Below, piece after piece: positions 48,925 through 61,000 of a stretch of DNA of 64,000 nt. Source of the DNA: Candidula unifasciata (Eukaryota > Mollusca > Gastropoda > Stylommatophora > Geomitridae); the NCBI GenBank assembly GCA_905116865.2, contig CAJHNH020000508.1, positions 127,501 to 191,500 of the forward strand, given 5' to 3'. Below the pieces are notes generated by a model. That model was given only the letters and a program-made list of their open reading frames with translations. It made no database searches and was not told the DNA's origin. A program made the translations under genes and the position numbers. Position 1 is the stretch's first letter, and each line of letters opens with the position of its first letter.

Positions 48925-49215
48925 CACTTCTTGTTTACTGGCTGTAAGCTCTGGCGAAAAGTCTTGGTTGTTCATCCATTTGGACTTTGGCTTTGTGCCA
49001 AGACCTGAATTTTGGATGTGCATCTGTTTTACTAACTTCTTTGTGTGTAGTTAGTTGTTCCTTGTTGCCTGGGCAGATGCACTCCAACTTCAAAGGAATT
49101 CTCCAATTAGTCGACTCCCACGACATGCTGGTTAAGAAGGCAGTGACCCTATTCTTTTTTCCGCCCACAATGAATCCCCGGAACCCTCACAGGGATCCCT
49201 ACATCAAATTTGTTG
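48925..49215 (+). mobile_element. Repeat family E copy
   Basis: TGGCTGTAAGCTCTGGCGAA, TTCATCCATTTGGACTTTGG, GCAGATGCACTCCAACTTCA and CCAATTAGTCGACTCCCACG. Confidence 0.78.
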
Positions 49216-49766
49216 TGCCAAATATCACAGCCTATCTGTAAAGTGTAAGTCCCACCCTTTTAAATGGAAACGCAGAAGAAAAAAATATCTTTAGAAACCC
49301 AAGAAATCTATTATAACTGCTTTAGCACTGAAAGAGTTGAAGGAACATGTCAATATATGGCTGCATACTTGAACACATTCCTAGGTTCATTACTAGAAAA
49401 TAATCTCCAAACATAACCTGAGAAGTAATGAAACAAGACTTCCAATTCAATTTTACAAAAAGTGTCAACAACTTCAGTCTTGTCCTGTCTATCTATTGTT
49501 GAACCAGTGGGGGAAAAAAAACAGTTTAGTTGCCTGTGTTTGTTCAGATCTCTCTGTGAGGCCTTGTGGGGAGCTAGAGTTCAGGTGCATTGCACTATAG
49601 TACATGTGCAAATTTGTGCCAATGTTTAAAAAAAAAATATTGTATATCATCTATAGTGGAATATAAATGGATGAAATAATATTTGTTATTATTTATTTAA
49701 TTTTTTACGTTATGTCAGATATGTTCATGTCTAACAAGTAATAAAATTGCATTTTTCTTATTTAAA

Positions 49767-49767
<1 letters not shown>

Positions 49768-49860
<93 letters not shown>
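49768..49860 (+). repeat. (TA)46 microsatellite
   Basis: Unbroken TA run. The flanking 49220-49765 and 49865-50800 are AT-rich intergenic DNA with nothing recognised. Confidence 0.95.
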
Positions 49861-49864
<4 letters not shown>

Positions 49865-50801
49865 ATCCTTGCTGGATTGCCTTTAAAGAGTTATACAGCC
49901 TAAAGATCAGAGGTAACCAATTGTCAGTTTACAAAAATACATGTTTCTTGTTTTTTAAATAAATTCTGAATATGACCACAACTGTCTTACTGAAAGTGTG
50001 GCAACAGGCTATAAAATAACAGTGCTGGGTCGTTTCCAAGTTCGTGAGAAGTTGTAATGGGTAACTTATGTGGTTAAAGTTAGGTATAGGGTCATTCACA
50101 TCAGACCAGTAAAATTTAGTTTGTTACCTAACTAAAATTATAAAAGTGATGAAAATAACAAATAAAATGTCTGTTTCAATTTAAATGGGCAATCTATCTG
50201 TTATTTATGCATAAAACTTTAACGTCAAGATGAAAATACAAGCCCATGCAAAATCACATATAATGGCACAAATTTTAAAACGCACTATTATGTTATTTAT
50301 TTTGTTGTTGAACAGTCTGCACTTCAGTCTTCTTCATGCTTTGTAACCTGTTTTTCTACAGCTGTAGACATCTAGGATTAGTTTTGCAGCTTCTATTCTC
50401 ATTTCCTGATATCTATGCAATCAATGCAAGCTGTTTATCCATTTTTTTCGTGCTCTTTATCTTGTTTCCGACAAGATATGGAAAGTTTTTTTAAGAAATG
50501 AGCCCATCCATCAATAACTGAGGTCAAACTTCCACACCTGGCAGTGTATTTTTATAAACCTATAAGCATCCTATGGTAATGTGCTCAATATCATACCAGC
50601 AACTTGTACTTACTAAGTTATTGTCTGCTATTCATTTTTAGGCTTTATTGTCATGGGGCATCAGGCCTCTTTAACTCTTTTGCTCCATGAATGCTTAAAC
50701 TAGAGGGACCATGGGCCCATAGAAATTTCCAGACAAAAATCCGTTTAAAAAAAAACAACATATTACAGAGGTCACTAATTAATTTTGTAAAATTATGCTA
50801 A

Positions 50802-50996
50802 GACCTGCTCTAAATTTTAAATTTGATTGGCCTGCACATTGTTAAGTAGGCCAGGTCCCCGTGTGGGTCCTGGGGCCCTGTTATAAGGAAAACAAGAATA
50901 CCCCCACTGCCTAACCAAAAGCATGTCATAAGAGTCAACTAATTTGGAGCTTCCTTTAAAGTTGGAGTGCATCTGCCTGAGAGGCAAGGAAATCTA
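50802..50996 (-). mobile_element. Family E copy, left arm of a perfect inverted repeat
   Basis: Base-for-base reverse complement of 51569-51763. Contains AGGCCAGGTCCCCGTGTGGG and GCATCTGCCTGAGAGGCAAG. Confidence 0.9.
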
Positions 50997-51279
50997 AAAC
51001 GTTTTTAATTTATCTACATTAAGAAAAAAAAAATTTTTAATTATAATATGTATAAATACATAAAGGGGGAATAAATAAAACATGAAATGAACAGAGTGGA
51101 GCATTAAATCGAATACATTCCCTGGGGCGTTAAGAAAACCCAAATTTATCGGGTGACTCTGGCTATGACCCCATTTCTTCAGTCACTGAGGTTTTCAGGA
51201 AAATTTGATAAAAAGCCATTTGGGTCATAAGGAAACCCCTAAATATTCTTTTTAGTTATATTTTTATATCCTGGCCTAC

Positions 51280-51763
51280 ATCTTCTTCTTCACATTCACC
51301 AGCTGGAAACTCTGGTGGAAAGTTCTGGTTGTTCATCCACTTCTGGACTGTAGTACTGTTCCAGAAGCTGAGTGTTGCGTGTGCATCCATTTTACATATC
51401 TGACTCATTTGTATGCAAACTGTTTGATCCTTGCCTCTCAGGCAGATTTCCTTGCCTCTCAGGCAGATTTCCTTGCCTCTCAGGCAGATTTCCTTGCCTC
51501 TCAGGCAGATTTCCTTGCCTCTCAGGTAGATTTCCTTGCCTCTCAGGCAGATTTCCTTGCCTCTCAGGTAGATTTCCTTGCCTCTCAGGCAGATGCACTC
51601 CAACTTTAAAGGAAGCTCCAAATTAGTTGACTCTTATGACATGCTTTTGGTTAGGCAGTGGGGGTATTCTTGTTTTCCTTATAACAGGGCCCCAGGACCC
51701 ACACGGGGACCTGGCCTACTTAACAATGTGCAGGCCAATCAAATTTAAAATTTAGAGCAGGTC
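51280..51763 (+). mobile_element. Family E copy with internal 21-bp expansion
   Basis: (TTC)n, ATTCACCAGCTGGAAACTCT and TTCATCCACTTCTGGACTGT lead into the 21-bp array. Then come GCACTCCAACTTTAAAGGAA and GGCCTACTTAACAATGTGCA. The last 195 bases are the right arm of the inverted repeat. Confidence 0.88.
51428..51595 (+). repeat. 21-bp tandem array, 8 units
   Basis: Unit TTGCCTCTCAGGCAGATTTC-C, with GGTAG variants in two units. It grew from the single TTGCCTCTCAGGCAGATG found in other family E copies. Both strands stay open across it (LPERQGN repeats), which is a by-product. Confidence 0.93.
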
Positions 51764-52560
51764 ACTGCTGACATAACCATTTATCTTCCTTCCCCACAAA
51801 GTGACTATATTTAGGCTTCTAGGGATAAAAGGATTTAAAAAATCCTTCTCAATAGGATTCAAATCTAAGACCCCTTAGGCAAGCTTGCTAGCCTACGACC
51901 TACTGTGACTCATATGTAGGCCTTAGAAGGTTTTACCTTTTTCAAACAAGTATAAGCAAAGCATTATTTTGCCATTAGACACCCGTACTTTAAAGTCAAC
52001 AACATTTAGAATTATCATAGATCATAAAGGATTTATGAGATCTGATGACTTTTATTACCTCTAGGATATGTAATTTTCTAAAAAAAAAAAAAAAAAAAAA
52101 AAAACCTTATACTGAGAGACTATTTACAGGAGTGGCTGAGGAAATAATTGAAATGCTGGCACCTTGCCCGGGAGACCAAGCTTCAAATCCTTAGTAAGGT
52201 GATGAACACTGTTTCTGCCAGCTCTCCTAAACTGTCCTAAAACATAAAACAGAGGTCAATACAGGCAGTAAATGTGGTTTTCCTCCCTCTCTGTGTGATC
52301 TTCCATCGAGTTTATAGCTGCAGCTACTGACTCAGTGATCAGAAAGTGTGCTTGAGTCAGTTTTTTTGTTTTTTAAGATTTTATCCCAGAGCAGGTGGAA
52401 AATAACATGTGGTCACATCCAACAGACCTTACAACTAAGCTTTGGGGAACCCTAAGAGATCTTGAGTTGACATCCCAGTTTATAGCTCATAGTAGGTCAA
52501 GTACATGACAAGAGATCACCTAAAAAAGAAGTTTTGGCTGTAGTCTCTATACAGTCCATA
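51764..52560. other. Intergenic, no gene recognised
   Basis: A24 run at 52081-52104. 52127-52330 has a worn tRNA-like head (GGAGTGGCTGAGGAAATAAT with GCTTCAAATCC), probably another SINE. Confidence 0.45.
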
Positions 52561-52640
52561 TAAAGTAAAAATATTGACCACATTACCCACTAACTGCTGA
52601 TTGGTTTATGAAAACAGGCCTAGGCCAATCTTCCAATGGC
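52560..52640 (+). mobile_element. SINE-B fragment
   Basis: GACCACATTACCCACTAACT, GCTGATTGGTTTATGAAAAC and AGGCCTAGGCC match the SINE-B body. 52640-53387 holds no gene; a GT/CA palindromic stretch lies at 52940-52985. Confidence 0.5.
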
Positions 52641-53387
52641 ATGACAGCATTTACAACATTACATGATTTGTCAGCCATGTTGCAGGATATCTGAAATATT
52701 CTTAGCAATGATACTACTAAATCTGCATGGTATAAGCAGAATTTTAAAATGTTCTTTAGTGAATGGAAAGTTTTGTTTGAGATGCCCTGATCATGAATGT
52801 GAACATCCAAAGCTTTCAAGACTAATTACATTAATTAGCAGATCTTGAAAACACATTTTATATCAGTAATCTGTGATCATATTTGTAATACATTGATTGG
52901 AAGAAAATGAAAAACCACAAAACATTTTGTGTATATATAAGTTTGTGTGTGTGTATACACAAACACACACATATATGATGTGTGTATGTAGCAGTGAAAG
53001 GGTCTTCTAGAATGAAATGCACCAGCATATGACAACGCGTGCTATGTCTATTAAGAAATCCAATAGTAAATTACAGAACAATGGTAATACTTGGTGACTA
53101 CTACTAATTAAAAAAAAAAAAAAAGTCACATATGCTGCATTTCACAGCCAATATCTCAACCTGCCACCCCATAATCTCATATAAGCACTGTTGGATTGCC
53201 TGTGGATTTGTTTGCAGTAAAACATAACATCAGCAATAGTCTGTAGTTCAAAACAACATCATCATTATTTGTATTTCACAATAACAACACAGTCTGTAGT
53301 TCAAATCTTCTATTACTCTCCCATCGTTAGTAACAATGTGGCAAAGTCATAGTATCAGCGCTTGTTAATTTTTACTTTTTATATAAG

Positions 53388-53510
53388 GAGGGGATCATCA
53401 TCCTGTGCCCCGGCAAAAAGACTAGGGCCGTCATGTTAAACCATCTCAAATGATAACCAAAATCACAGATCAAGCCAGTGCTCTCATTTCACCCCATCTA
53501 TACAGTCGTG
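53388..53510 (-). mobile_element. CR1-like LINE 3' tail
   Basis: ATCATCATCCTGTGCCCCGG and CACCCCATCTATACAGTCGT resemble 2580-2700. Confidence 0.45.
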
Positions 53511-53559
53511 ATAAAGGAATACCATTAAAAAAAATGGTACCCATTATATCTGACAAATT

Positions 53560-53680
53560 GTCTACAATGAAAATTCTCACCCACATAAATATATGGCAAA
53601 AACAAAGTTTAATTAATATAATGTTTTAAATAAGTAAACACTAATTTATCAGAAATATATGTTTCCAAAACCACTTTCAT
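53560..53680 (+). repeat. Direct repeat with 54165-54290
   Basis: TCTACAATGAAAATTCTCAC, CCACATAAATATATGGCAAA and ATGTTTTAAATAAGTAAACA recur at 54190-54262 as TCTACATTGAAAATTATCAC and so on, diverged. Confidence 0.6.
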
Positions 53681-53739
53681 TTCCCCACAGATTTCCTGAA
53701 ACTGAAAAACACTATGTAACCAGCTTATTAGGCGGGTCA

Positions 53740-53945
53740 ATTCCTGAGCCATCACCAGTGTTAATAGTCTGCAATGGCTGGAGCATGTCCAGAAGAAAGA
53801 GAAAAACTGTGAACACAAAAAGAGTTGAATGGGAGTAGACCATGAGGCAGACAAAGAAGACAGCAGAAATAATCATATCCAGGCAGACCTACAAATACTT
53901 GGACTCACCAACTTGAAAAGAGAAGGCCAGTCAGAGAGATGAATG
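53740..53945 (+). mobile_element. LINE C-terminal fragment
   Basis: Reads NSLQWLEHVQKKEKNCEHKK and later IQADLQILGLTNLKREGQSE, the L-x-W-x-x-H-V ... D-L-x-x-L-G-L pattern of LINE pol C-termini. Confidence 0.5.
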
Positions 53946-54662
53946 AAGGTGGGCAATTATCTGCAGCATTGAACCTCAAGGGCTTGGAATGCTGAATAAG
54001 AATCCCAGAGCTGTACTGATTGACAACAAAACAACAACAACAAAAGTCTGCCACTACACAGGATTTAACACAGACCACTATGTTAGTAAAACGTCCTTTA
54101 ACCATGAAAGCACAACAGCTCAAAATTCTGATAAGAGGATACTGTTTAAAAAAAAACACTGTGGTATCCACTGTATCTAAAACTCATCTACATTGAAAAT
54201 TATCACCCACTTTACTATATGGCAAAAATGGCATTCATAAACATGATGTTTTAAATGAGTAAACAGGTGACTATAAATTAATAGGAAACATGTTTTAAAA
54301 TGTACAAAACTGGCACAAGCTGGCTAGATAATTAAAACAACATCAAAAATGACAATAATAATAACAATAATAATAATATACAAATGGAAAAGAATAACAA
54401 ACAACTAGTAGCAAAGTGTTGTACTACTCAAAACCATTTGAGATAGTTAGTCCCTCTTGTTACTCTGACCAGTTCAGCAGTTGCAAACTCATAAAGTATG
54501 ACTTCCCATACAACCATGATCTACCATGGCCCTCTATATAGATTTTTATAAGTCCATCCAGTTCAATGGAAATTCCTGAAGGGCCGGTGTGCATTCACTG
54601 TTTATCCAGTAGATTTATACACAAATTAAACTAGATTCATTAATTTGCAACAACATTTTTTT

Positions 54663-54668
54663 TTTATT
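54663..54668 (-). promoter_or_regulatory. Candidate poly(A) signal of RhoBTB
   Basis: AATAAA on the - strand about 190 bases past the stop codon, in a T/A-rich setting. First canonical hexamer downstream, but the cleavage site is not confirmed. Confidence 0.4.
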
Positions 54669-54860
54669 AAATATAATTTTTAAGAAAAATTAGTGTGCTA
54701 TTAGAAAATATAATAATAATACAAATAATAATATTTAGAACAACCCTTCAGAGCTGCACAATAACAGGAATTTCCACTGAGCTAGATAAATAGCCTTGTA
54801 AAAAGCTATAGTGGGCCTTGGTTCTACAAATACAACACAACCTTTAAAGTTTTGCGTTCA

Positions 54861-55023
54861 TCACAATGGAAGCTCCATGGGATCTCTAAAGCGGTGTCTT
54901 CCTTCTCGTCGACTGAAGCACAGACATCCACATCGTCTGTTGTAGTCTTGCACGACAGACTGCTTGCCGAAGTGGTTGGATGACTGGGTAGAATGTTCAT
55001 AGTGGTCCGCTTCCTTTACGTAC
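54861..55023 (-). CDS. RHOBTB: RhoBTB last exon, Cys-rich tail and stop
   Basis: Acceptor TCTTCCAAACTTAG. One base completes Trp, then 53 codons: YVKEADHYEHSTQSSNHFGK, QSVVQDYNRRCGCLCFSRRE and a basic end, with TGA at 54863-54861. Three cysteines in RRCGCLCF sit at the place where RHOBTB3 ends in a cysteine-rich, prenylated tail. Here about 20 more residues follow, so there is no terminal CAAX. Confidence 0.88.
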
Positions 55024-58000
55024 CTAAGTTTGGAAGAAATATAGGAAGTATTTCTAAAGTACGTTCATAGCGGACCATCTTTCTTTATGTAACTATGACT
55101 GAAAGACAAACATAAGGAAAATCAGAATCAGGTGCTGAACAACATGCAGTGGGACCCCAGCACCAGGGCCGGTCAGGTACTATCTACACCTTTCCGCTGG
55201 ACATCCTAGAAACAGATTCCCAACTTGGGCCTTCGCCAACGTAGACAGGATTGATGTTTCCTTAGAAGCTGGAGTACATCGGCCTGGGGGGCAATGAACC
55301 AACAGTCTGCACACAAATAAGTAAAAACACATGTAAAAGACATGTGTGTGCAACACTCAAGTGCTGGAACAAGATCCAAGTCCAGACGTAGCTGAACAAC
55401 CAGGACTTTCCACTGAAGTTTAGAGCCGATGAACATGAACAAGAAGAAATAACAAATCTTTTTAAGAAATGTTTACTGTGATTATCTTCTTTTGCATAAC
55501 TAAGATTATAAGAAAGATTTCACAGGAATGTTTATCATCCTTTACACAACTAAGATTAAAAGACAAACATGTAGAAAGACTTTTTCTTTTAAATATTCAT
55601 AGCAATCAACTTCTGATACATAAATAGACAGAACAAAATCAAATGAATGAACAAATAAACTTTGTTTTCAAAGGGTTGAGAATTGGGTATTTATAGTTAC
55701 ACAGGAAGCAAATTTAAATACCTAGGAAGTATATTTACAGAAGATGGTAGACTTGATAGAGAGATAGAAGCCAGAGTACAGAAGGCATATGCTGTCACCT
55801 ACCAGTTAGCCCCACTACTCAGACACCCAATGTCTCCCTTCCTGCCAAACAGCAATTCATTAATAGCGTCTTCATCCCTATTTTATAGTATCAGTGACAA
55901 ACATGGACAATGAATAGGGAACTGGAACAGAACATAACTACATGTGAAATGCGCCGTCTCCATTAGGTTACGAATACCAGCATTAGAGAGAAAGTTGGAA
56001 TAAGACCATGTATGGATTATGTTCACAGAAAAATATAAAATGGTTCAGCCATACAGTAAGAATGCAGTCAGACCAAACTGTCTATGAGAAATTTTAAAGC
56101 AGAACATCTGGGAGAAAGGGGAGGGGAAGACCAAGAGAGAGATGGATAAATGACACAGCTGAAACAAACATATAGTAAGAAATTTTGAAAGTATGTTTAT
56201 CTTCCTTTATCTAAAATTTAAAGACACACATACAGCAAGTCATTTCTGATGAATTTTCCTAATGATCATCTTCCATTTTGTAATTAAGATTGGCAGATAA
56301 ACATATAGCCCACTATTTATAAGAAATGTTCAGGGTGGTCATTTTTGTTTTTATATAACTAAGATTGGAAGTAAAAATATCTTCTATTTCTCTTCCTCCA
56401 TTTACCTCACTGAAGTGTTGTGTTGATATGTGATCTTCTATGTACCATTCTCAATGCACCCTATAAGCTGGCTTTATTTCTCTATGACTGTTCTTGATAC
56501 TATCACTCCATCTTTAGTACAGTCTTTTCCTTGGTCTGTGCTAATTATATTTCTTAAATGTGATGTTCTGTGGTAGCTGGTACCAGGTCATTCTTGTCAG
56601 GTGGCCAAGTCATTTAATCTGTTATTCTTTAGGTAAAAAAAATAAAGCAAGTCATTTCTAAGCAAATAGTAATAATCTTCGTTTCTTTTTTTTCTCCTCC
56701 ACTTTCTCTTTTACCACTTCAAAAGAGATGTAAGGTTCTGCTTCCTGCTCTTTTGGTCCCCTCGCCCATACACACATTGTACTTCTGAACACAATTTCTT
56801 TGATGTGGTCTTTCCATTTTGTTCTTGGTCTAACTCATGCTTTATGTCCCTCTCCTCTTTTGGTTGATGCCTTGTATGATTAAAGCACCATAAGGCATTC
56901 TCCTCAAAGTGGGCAGACTTATTTTATCTGCTGTCTTTGTATGTAATGCAGGTAATGTAGCATTGGTTCTGTGCCAATGTTTTCTCTTATGACTTCATTC
57001 CTGATTTTATCTGTTCTGCTCACTCCTGCAGCCTTTCTCAGACTCAGGATTTCCATGGTTATTAATTTTCTTTTCTGGTTATCTTCCCTTATACTGAAAA
57101 ATAAATATACAGCATTATTTACAAAAAGCTGAATGATGGTTCCATTATAGAAACAGTGCTAGCCTAGACAAACATAATAAAGCCTGTAAATCGCCTCCTT
57201 TCAAATCAACAGCTAAAAGAGAGAAATGTAGTGATAATCTGACAATTGTCTTCAAGCTAACAGACAGACAATGACCAAATAAATCAATAAAGAAATTACA
57301 TCAGTGCGTGCAGGACATTCCCACAAATGCTATATATCCAACTCCTCAGCAGTCAATAAAGAGTACCCATAGTGATGGTGCGCCATGTAGCCTGATTACA
57401 AGTTTGCCCGTCCTTTCCCATGTGCTGCAAACTGTCTAGACCCTCTGCTCAGTCCCATATGAATCACTCTCTGTATATGGATACTCTGCTCTGCTGCACT
57501 GTCCACTTTATCCCAACGAATATCCACTATATTGGCTATATAATAAAGCAGCCTGTTGCCTAAAAGGGCAGCAATAGCTGACCTATCAGCCTGCTCATTA
57601 CCTCACACATTTGATTGTTCTTAGCAATATTTATATTTCAAACACAAGCATACAGTACTAGGGTGTCTTACTGGTCCCATAAATGAAGGAAAGAATAGTT
57701 ACACTGTGGTCTACCATGCATGTTTAAAGAGGTGGTCGGGTACAGTTGATCCGGGACTCATCATCAGCCTGCAGGACCTTTACAAAATGCTGCTCTAGTC
57801 CCTTACTTTAGCAAATTCTCCCCCTCTATGTGCTTCTTCAGTGTCTATATCCATATTCACAGAGGTCTGTTTCTGCTTCATTTTCTGGAAATTACCTTCA
57901 ATCAACATTCTCTCCAGGCCGTAAAGATATTTAACATGGCCAAAGTAGCTCAGCTTTCAGGACAAGATGTTGTTTATGAGCCAATTCTCCTCAATGCTTA

Positions 58001-61000
58001 GATCATGCAGGCTGTCAGTTTTTTTGTCTTCTTCTTGGTCCATGGTACTGATCTGGAACTGGCTAACTCCGAATAGCCTCAAAATCTAACTAAACAGGAG
58101 GCAGCTGCGGTCGCAAAGAGGCTAAGCGCTCAACTGCTGCCTGAAGGTTTTGTGCCAGATTGTTTTCAGAATTTACAACAAGGTTGATCTCACGTCAAAT
58201 GGATACCAGGTAATGTCCTGGGAAATAAAGGCAGCTGGTCTGATGTTGAACATATCATCCACTTAGTGACGATAAGTTTATAAAAATACAAGTCATTTGC
58301 CCAATTCATCATAGGCGTAAAAAAGGATCCTTTACCACAGGGAGACAATAAAAATATGAAACATTAAGCACACTATTTTTTTAAAGAATGTTTTGTTCAT
58401 GAAGGGTAGCCGCCGTGGTGCAGCAACTAGATGCTAGCCTGCAGATCTGGAGGTCAAGGTTTCAAATCTGCAAAAAAACATGCAATTTAAAAAAAAAGAA
58501 AACAGAAAAAATAATCTAGCCTCCAAGCTTGACTCAGCCTAGGTAATGGGAGGTAAAAGGCGGCTGGTGTGATGCTAACCAGCCTCCTTCACCCAGTGCT
58601 GATTGGTCTAAAAATTTTGTTCTAGCACAATATACCCAATATATAGAAAAAGGTTTCTTTGCGTTAACAAGAGGCTGAAGATGAAAACAGGAAACCTACA
58701 GAAATATTACTACTGGCCTGGAGAGAGAATCATGCACTTGGGTGTGACCAGAAGGTCTGGCTGGCTCACTACACTCAGAGGAAAGGCAAGACCAGCAGAC
58801 AACCAGACTTTAACTGGCACCAATAGTACTCGTACTCTGCACTGGCTGCTGAAGATGGGGCAGAGCACATATGGGAATGCCCTGAGTGCTGTGATGTCAA
58901 TTATTGACTCAACTCAACACATAATACAAAATTTGCAAATGTGTCTAAAAGAGGATGTAATTATTAGATTTTTTTATTAGATTTTTTTAAGAAATGTCTC
59001 ATTTTCCTCCCATAAATACTTGCACATGCAAAACTCAGGTTCTAGAACAAAGCCAAAGTCCAGGAATGGACGAACAACCAGGACTTTCCGCAGGGGTTTA
59101 CAGTCGGTGAAAGCAAACAACAACAACTTACCAAAGAGGAGGCCAGCGCTTCTTCTCTATAGAATCTTGCTTCTCCTGAGATAAAGCTCGGAAGAGACTG
59201 TGATGTTTCTTAATGACATCACAGTAGTTGATGCTTAATACGTACTCACAAAACTGGGCTAGCTGTGTGGCATTATACAGCTGTTGGAATAAGAGAAAAC
59301 ATTTGCTCTCAATTACAAGTCTGAAGATGAATGAATACATTTTATTCCCCTTCATCATCACATTCACCCGCTGTAAACTCTGATGGAAAGTTCTGGCTGT
59401 TCGTCCACTTCTGGACTTTTGGTCTTGTTCCAAAACTTGAGTTTGGTGTGCACATCCATTTAAGCAAATCATCAATTAGTTGCCTTACATAGCATGCTTA
59501 ATAGGCAGCAATGAGGTCTATTCTTTTTCTTACTCTAGTCTGGTAGTCTTAGTTTCAGCGCCATAACAAACGGGTCACCCCATCTTTGCTCCGCTCCTGT
59601 GCCAACAAAAAACACACCGAATGTTTATGACTGTCCCTTATGGAAAGATTGACAGACTGCTGTCTTATCATATCTAGCATAAACACGCATTAAAGCATAC
59701 GGCAGCCATCCGAAGTGCTAACACAAACAGTCCGACATTGGAAATGCAGTTCAACATTGATGGTAGCAGAAGTCACCAACAGATCAGCAGTTGCCCACGC
59801 GATCAATTTTAATCACATACGGGCACCACCAAAATTGCGACGACAGGCATCGCACCATTTTCTGAATCTACAATTCACACCACCATGTTGGTCAAAGTTG
59901 AAAAAACATTCCTAATGAAATTCGCAGCTCACAGTGTCACGCCATGCATTTAACTCAGAAACTATATCCAGTCTACAAATGGAGCAAAAATTCATCGGCC
60001 ACCGTCCGGCAGAAGCAAAAATTTTGCCTCGGCTCCAAACAGTGCCCCTGCCTAGCGTCCATTTTGACCGGAACCGCCTTCTCACTCACAAATATGAGGC
60101 CCCAAAACCCACACAGATTTCCTTCACCTATAAGCCCTGGGAACAAACCAGTAAAATACTGTTTCAGTAAAGTTATTTTAGTTTTGAAAAATGCATAGTT
60201 TTATAGAGTGGTCTTAAAGAAGAGGGCTTAAAATTCCTTGGACAGTCAGAATGAGTAACCCAGATGTTTTGCTCGAAGACAATTCATCACACTTACTAGA
60301 AGGAGACAGCCATCATTTCTGTGTCATTATTTGAGAAGAGGGAAAACTGGAACATGATGTGATCACTGGAAAGATTTGTGTAAGATAATGTAACAAGAAG
60401 AGGTGTCAGCACATGAACTGATATAGAGATGGAAGATTGTGGAGAGGTACGATCACCCATGACATCTAGCAAGTAACTTGACAATGATGATATGATAAAT
60501 ATAACAATAAAATACTATAAACAAGGAAACAGTGAGCAAACAATCTGATAAACATTTCTATCTGTGAATACTGACATGGTATTAAGTATTCTTGGACATG
60601 TCAGCCTTGAAACAGTACCCTAAGTTGAGTTGATTCAAACACTTCTGACATCCCAGCACTTCATCGAGCATTTCTTCCCTGGGTTAGCCTTCCCGGTGGT
60701 TTCATGGAATTTGATGTAGCCATATTTGTGTAGTGACAGTATCCTCTTTTTTCCTTTTTCTACAGGTGTTGCCCTTAGAGAACCCATCCAGGGCAGCAAT
60801 GCACAGAGTGATCGGCCCTGAAGGAAAGGCAAGGGCAGAACTTCGGCATACCTCACCATCCAAGGAACACTCTGGTTCTGGGTTCACTCAAGGAATCATC
60901 ACATCCTGGACATGACTGCTTAACCTCACATCCATATGCTGTTTCTCACTCATCACTGCCTGCGCCCTTTAGAGATCAATAGGCAGCAGCTTGCAAATAT

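Noticed and set aside
51256..51626. 121-residue repeat protein (CLRGKEI) and its antisense partners
   Set aside because: By-product of the 21-bp tandem array inside family E; no start, splice or domain support.
60702..60915. Possible extra exon with overlapping frames on both strands
   Set aside because: A good acceptor-like tract exists on +, but there is no partner exon, no family match, and it lies inside a RhoBTB intron on the other strand.
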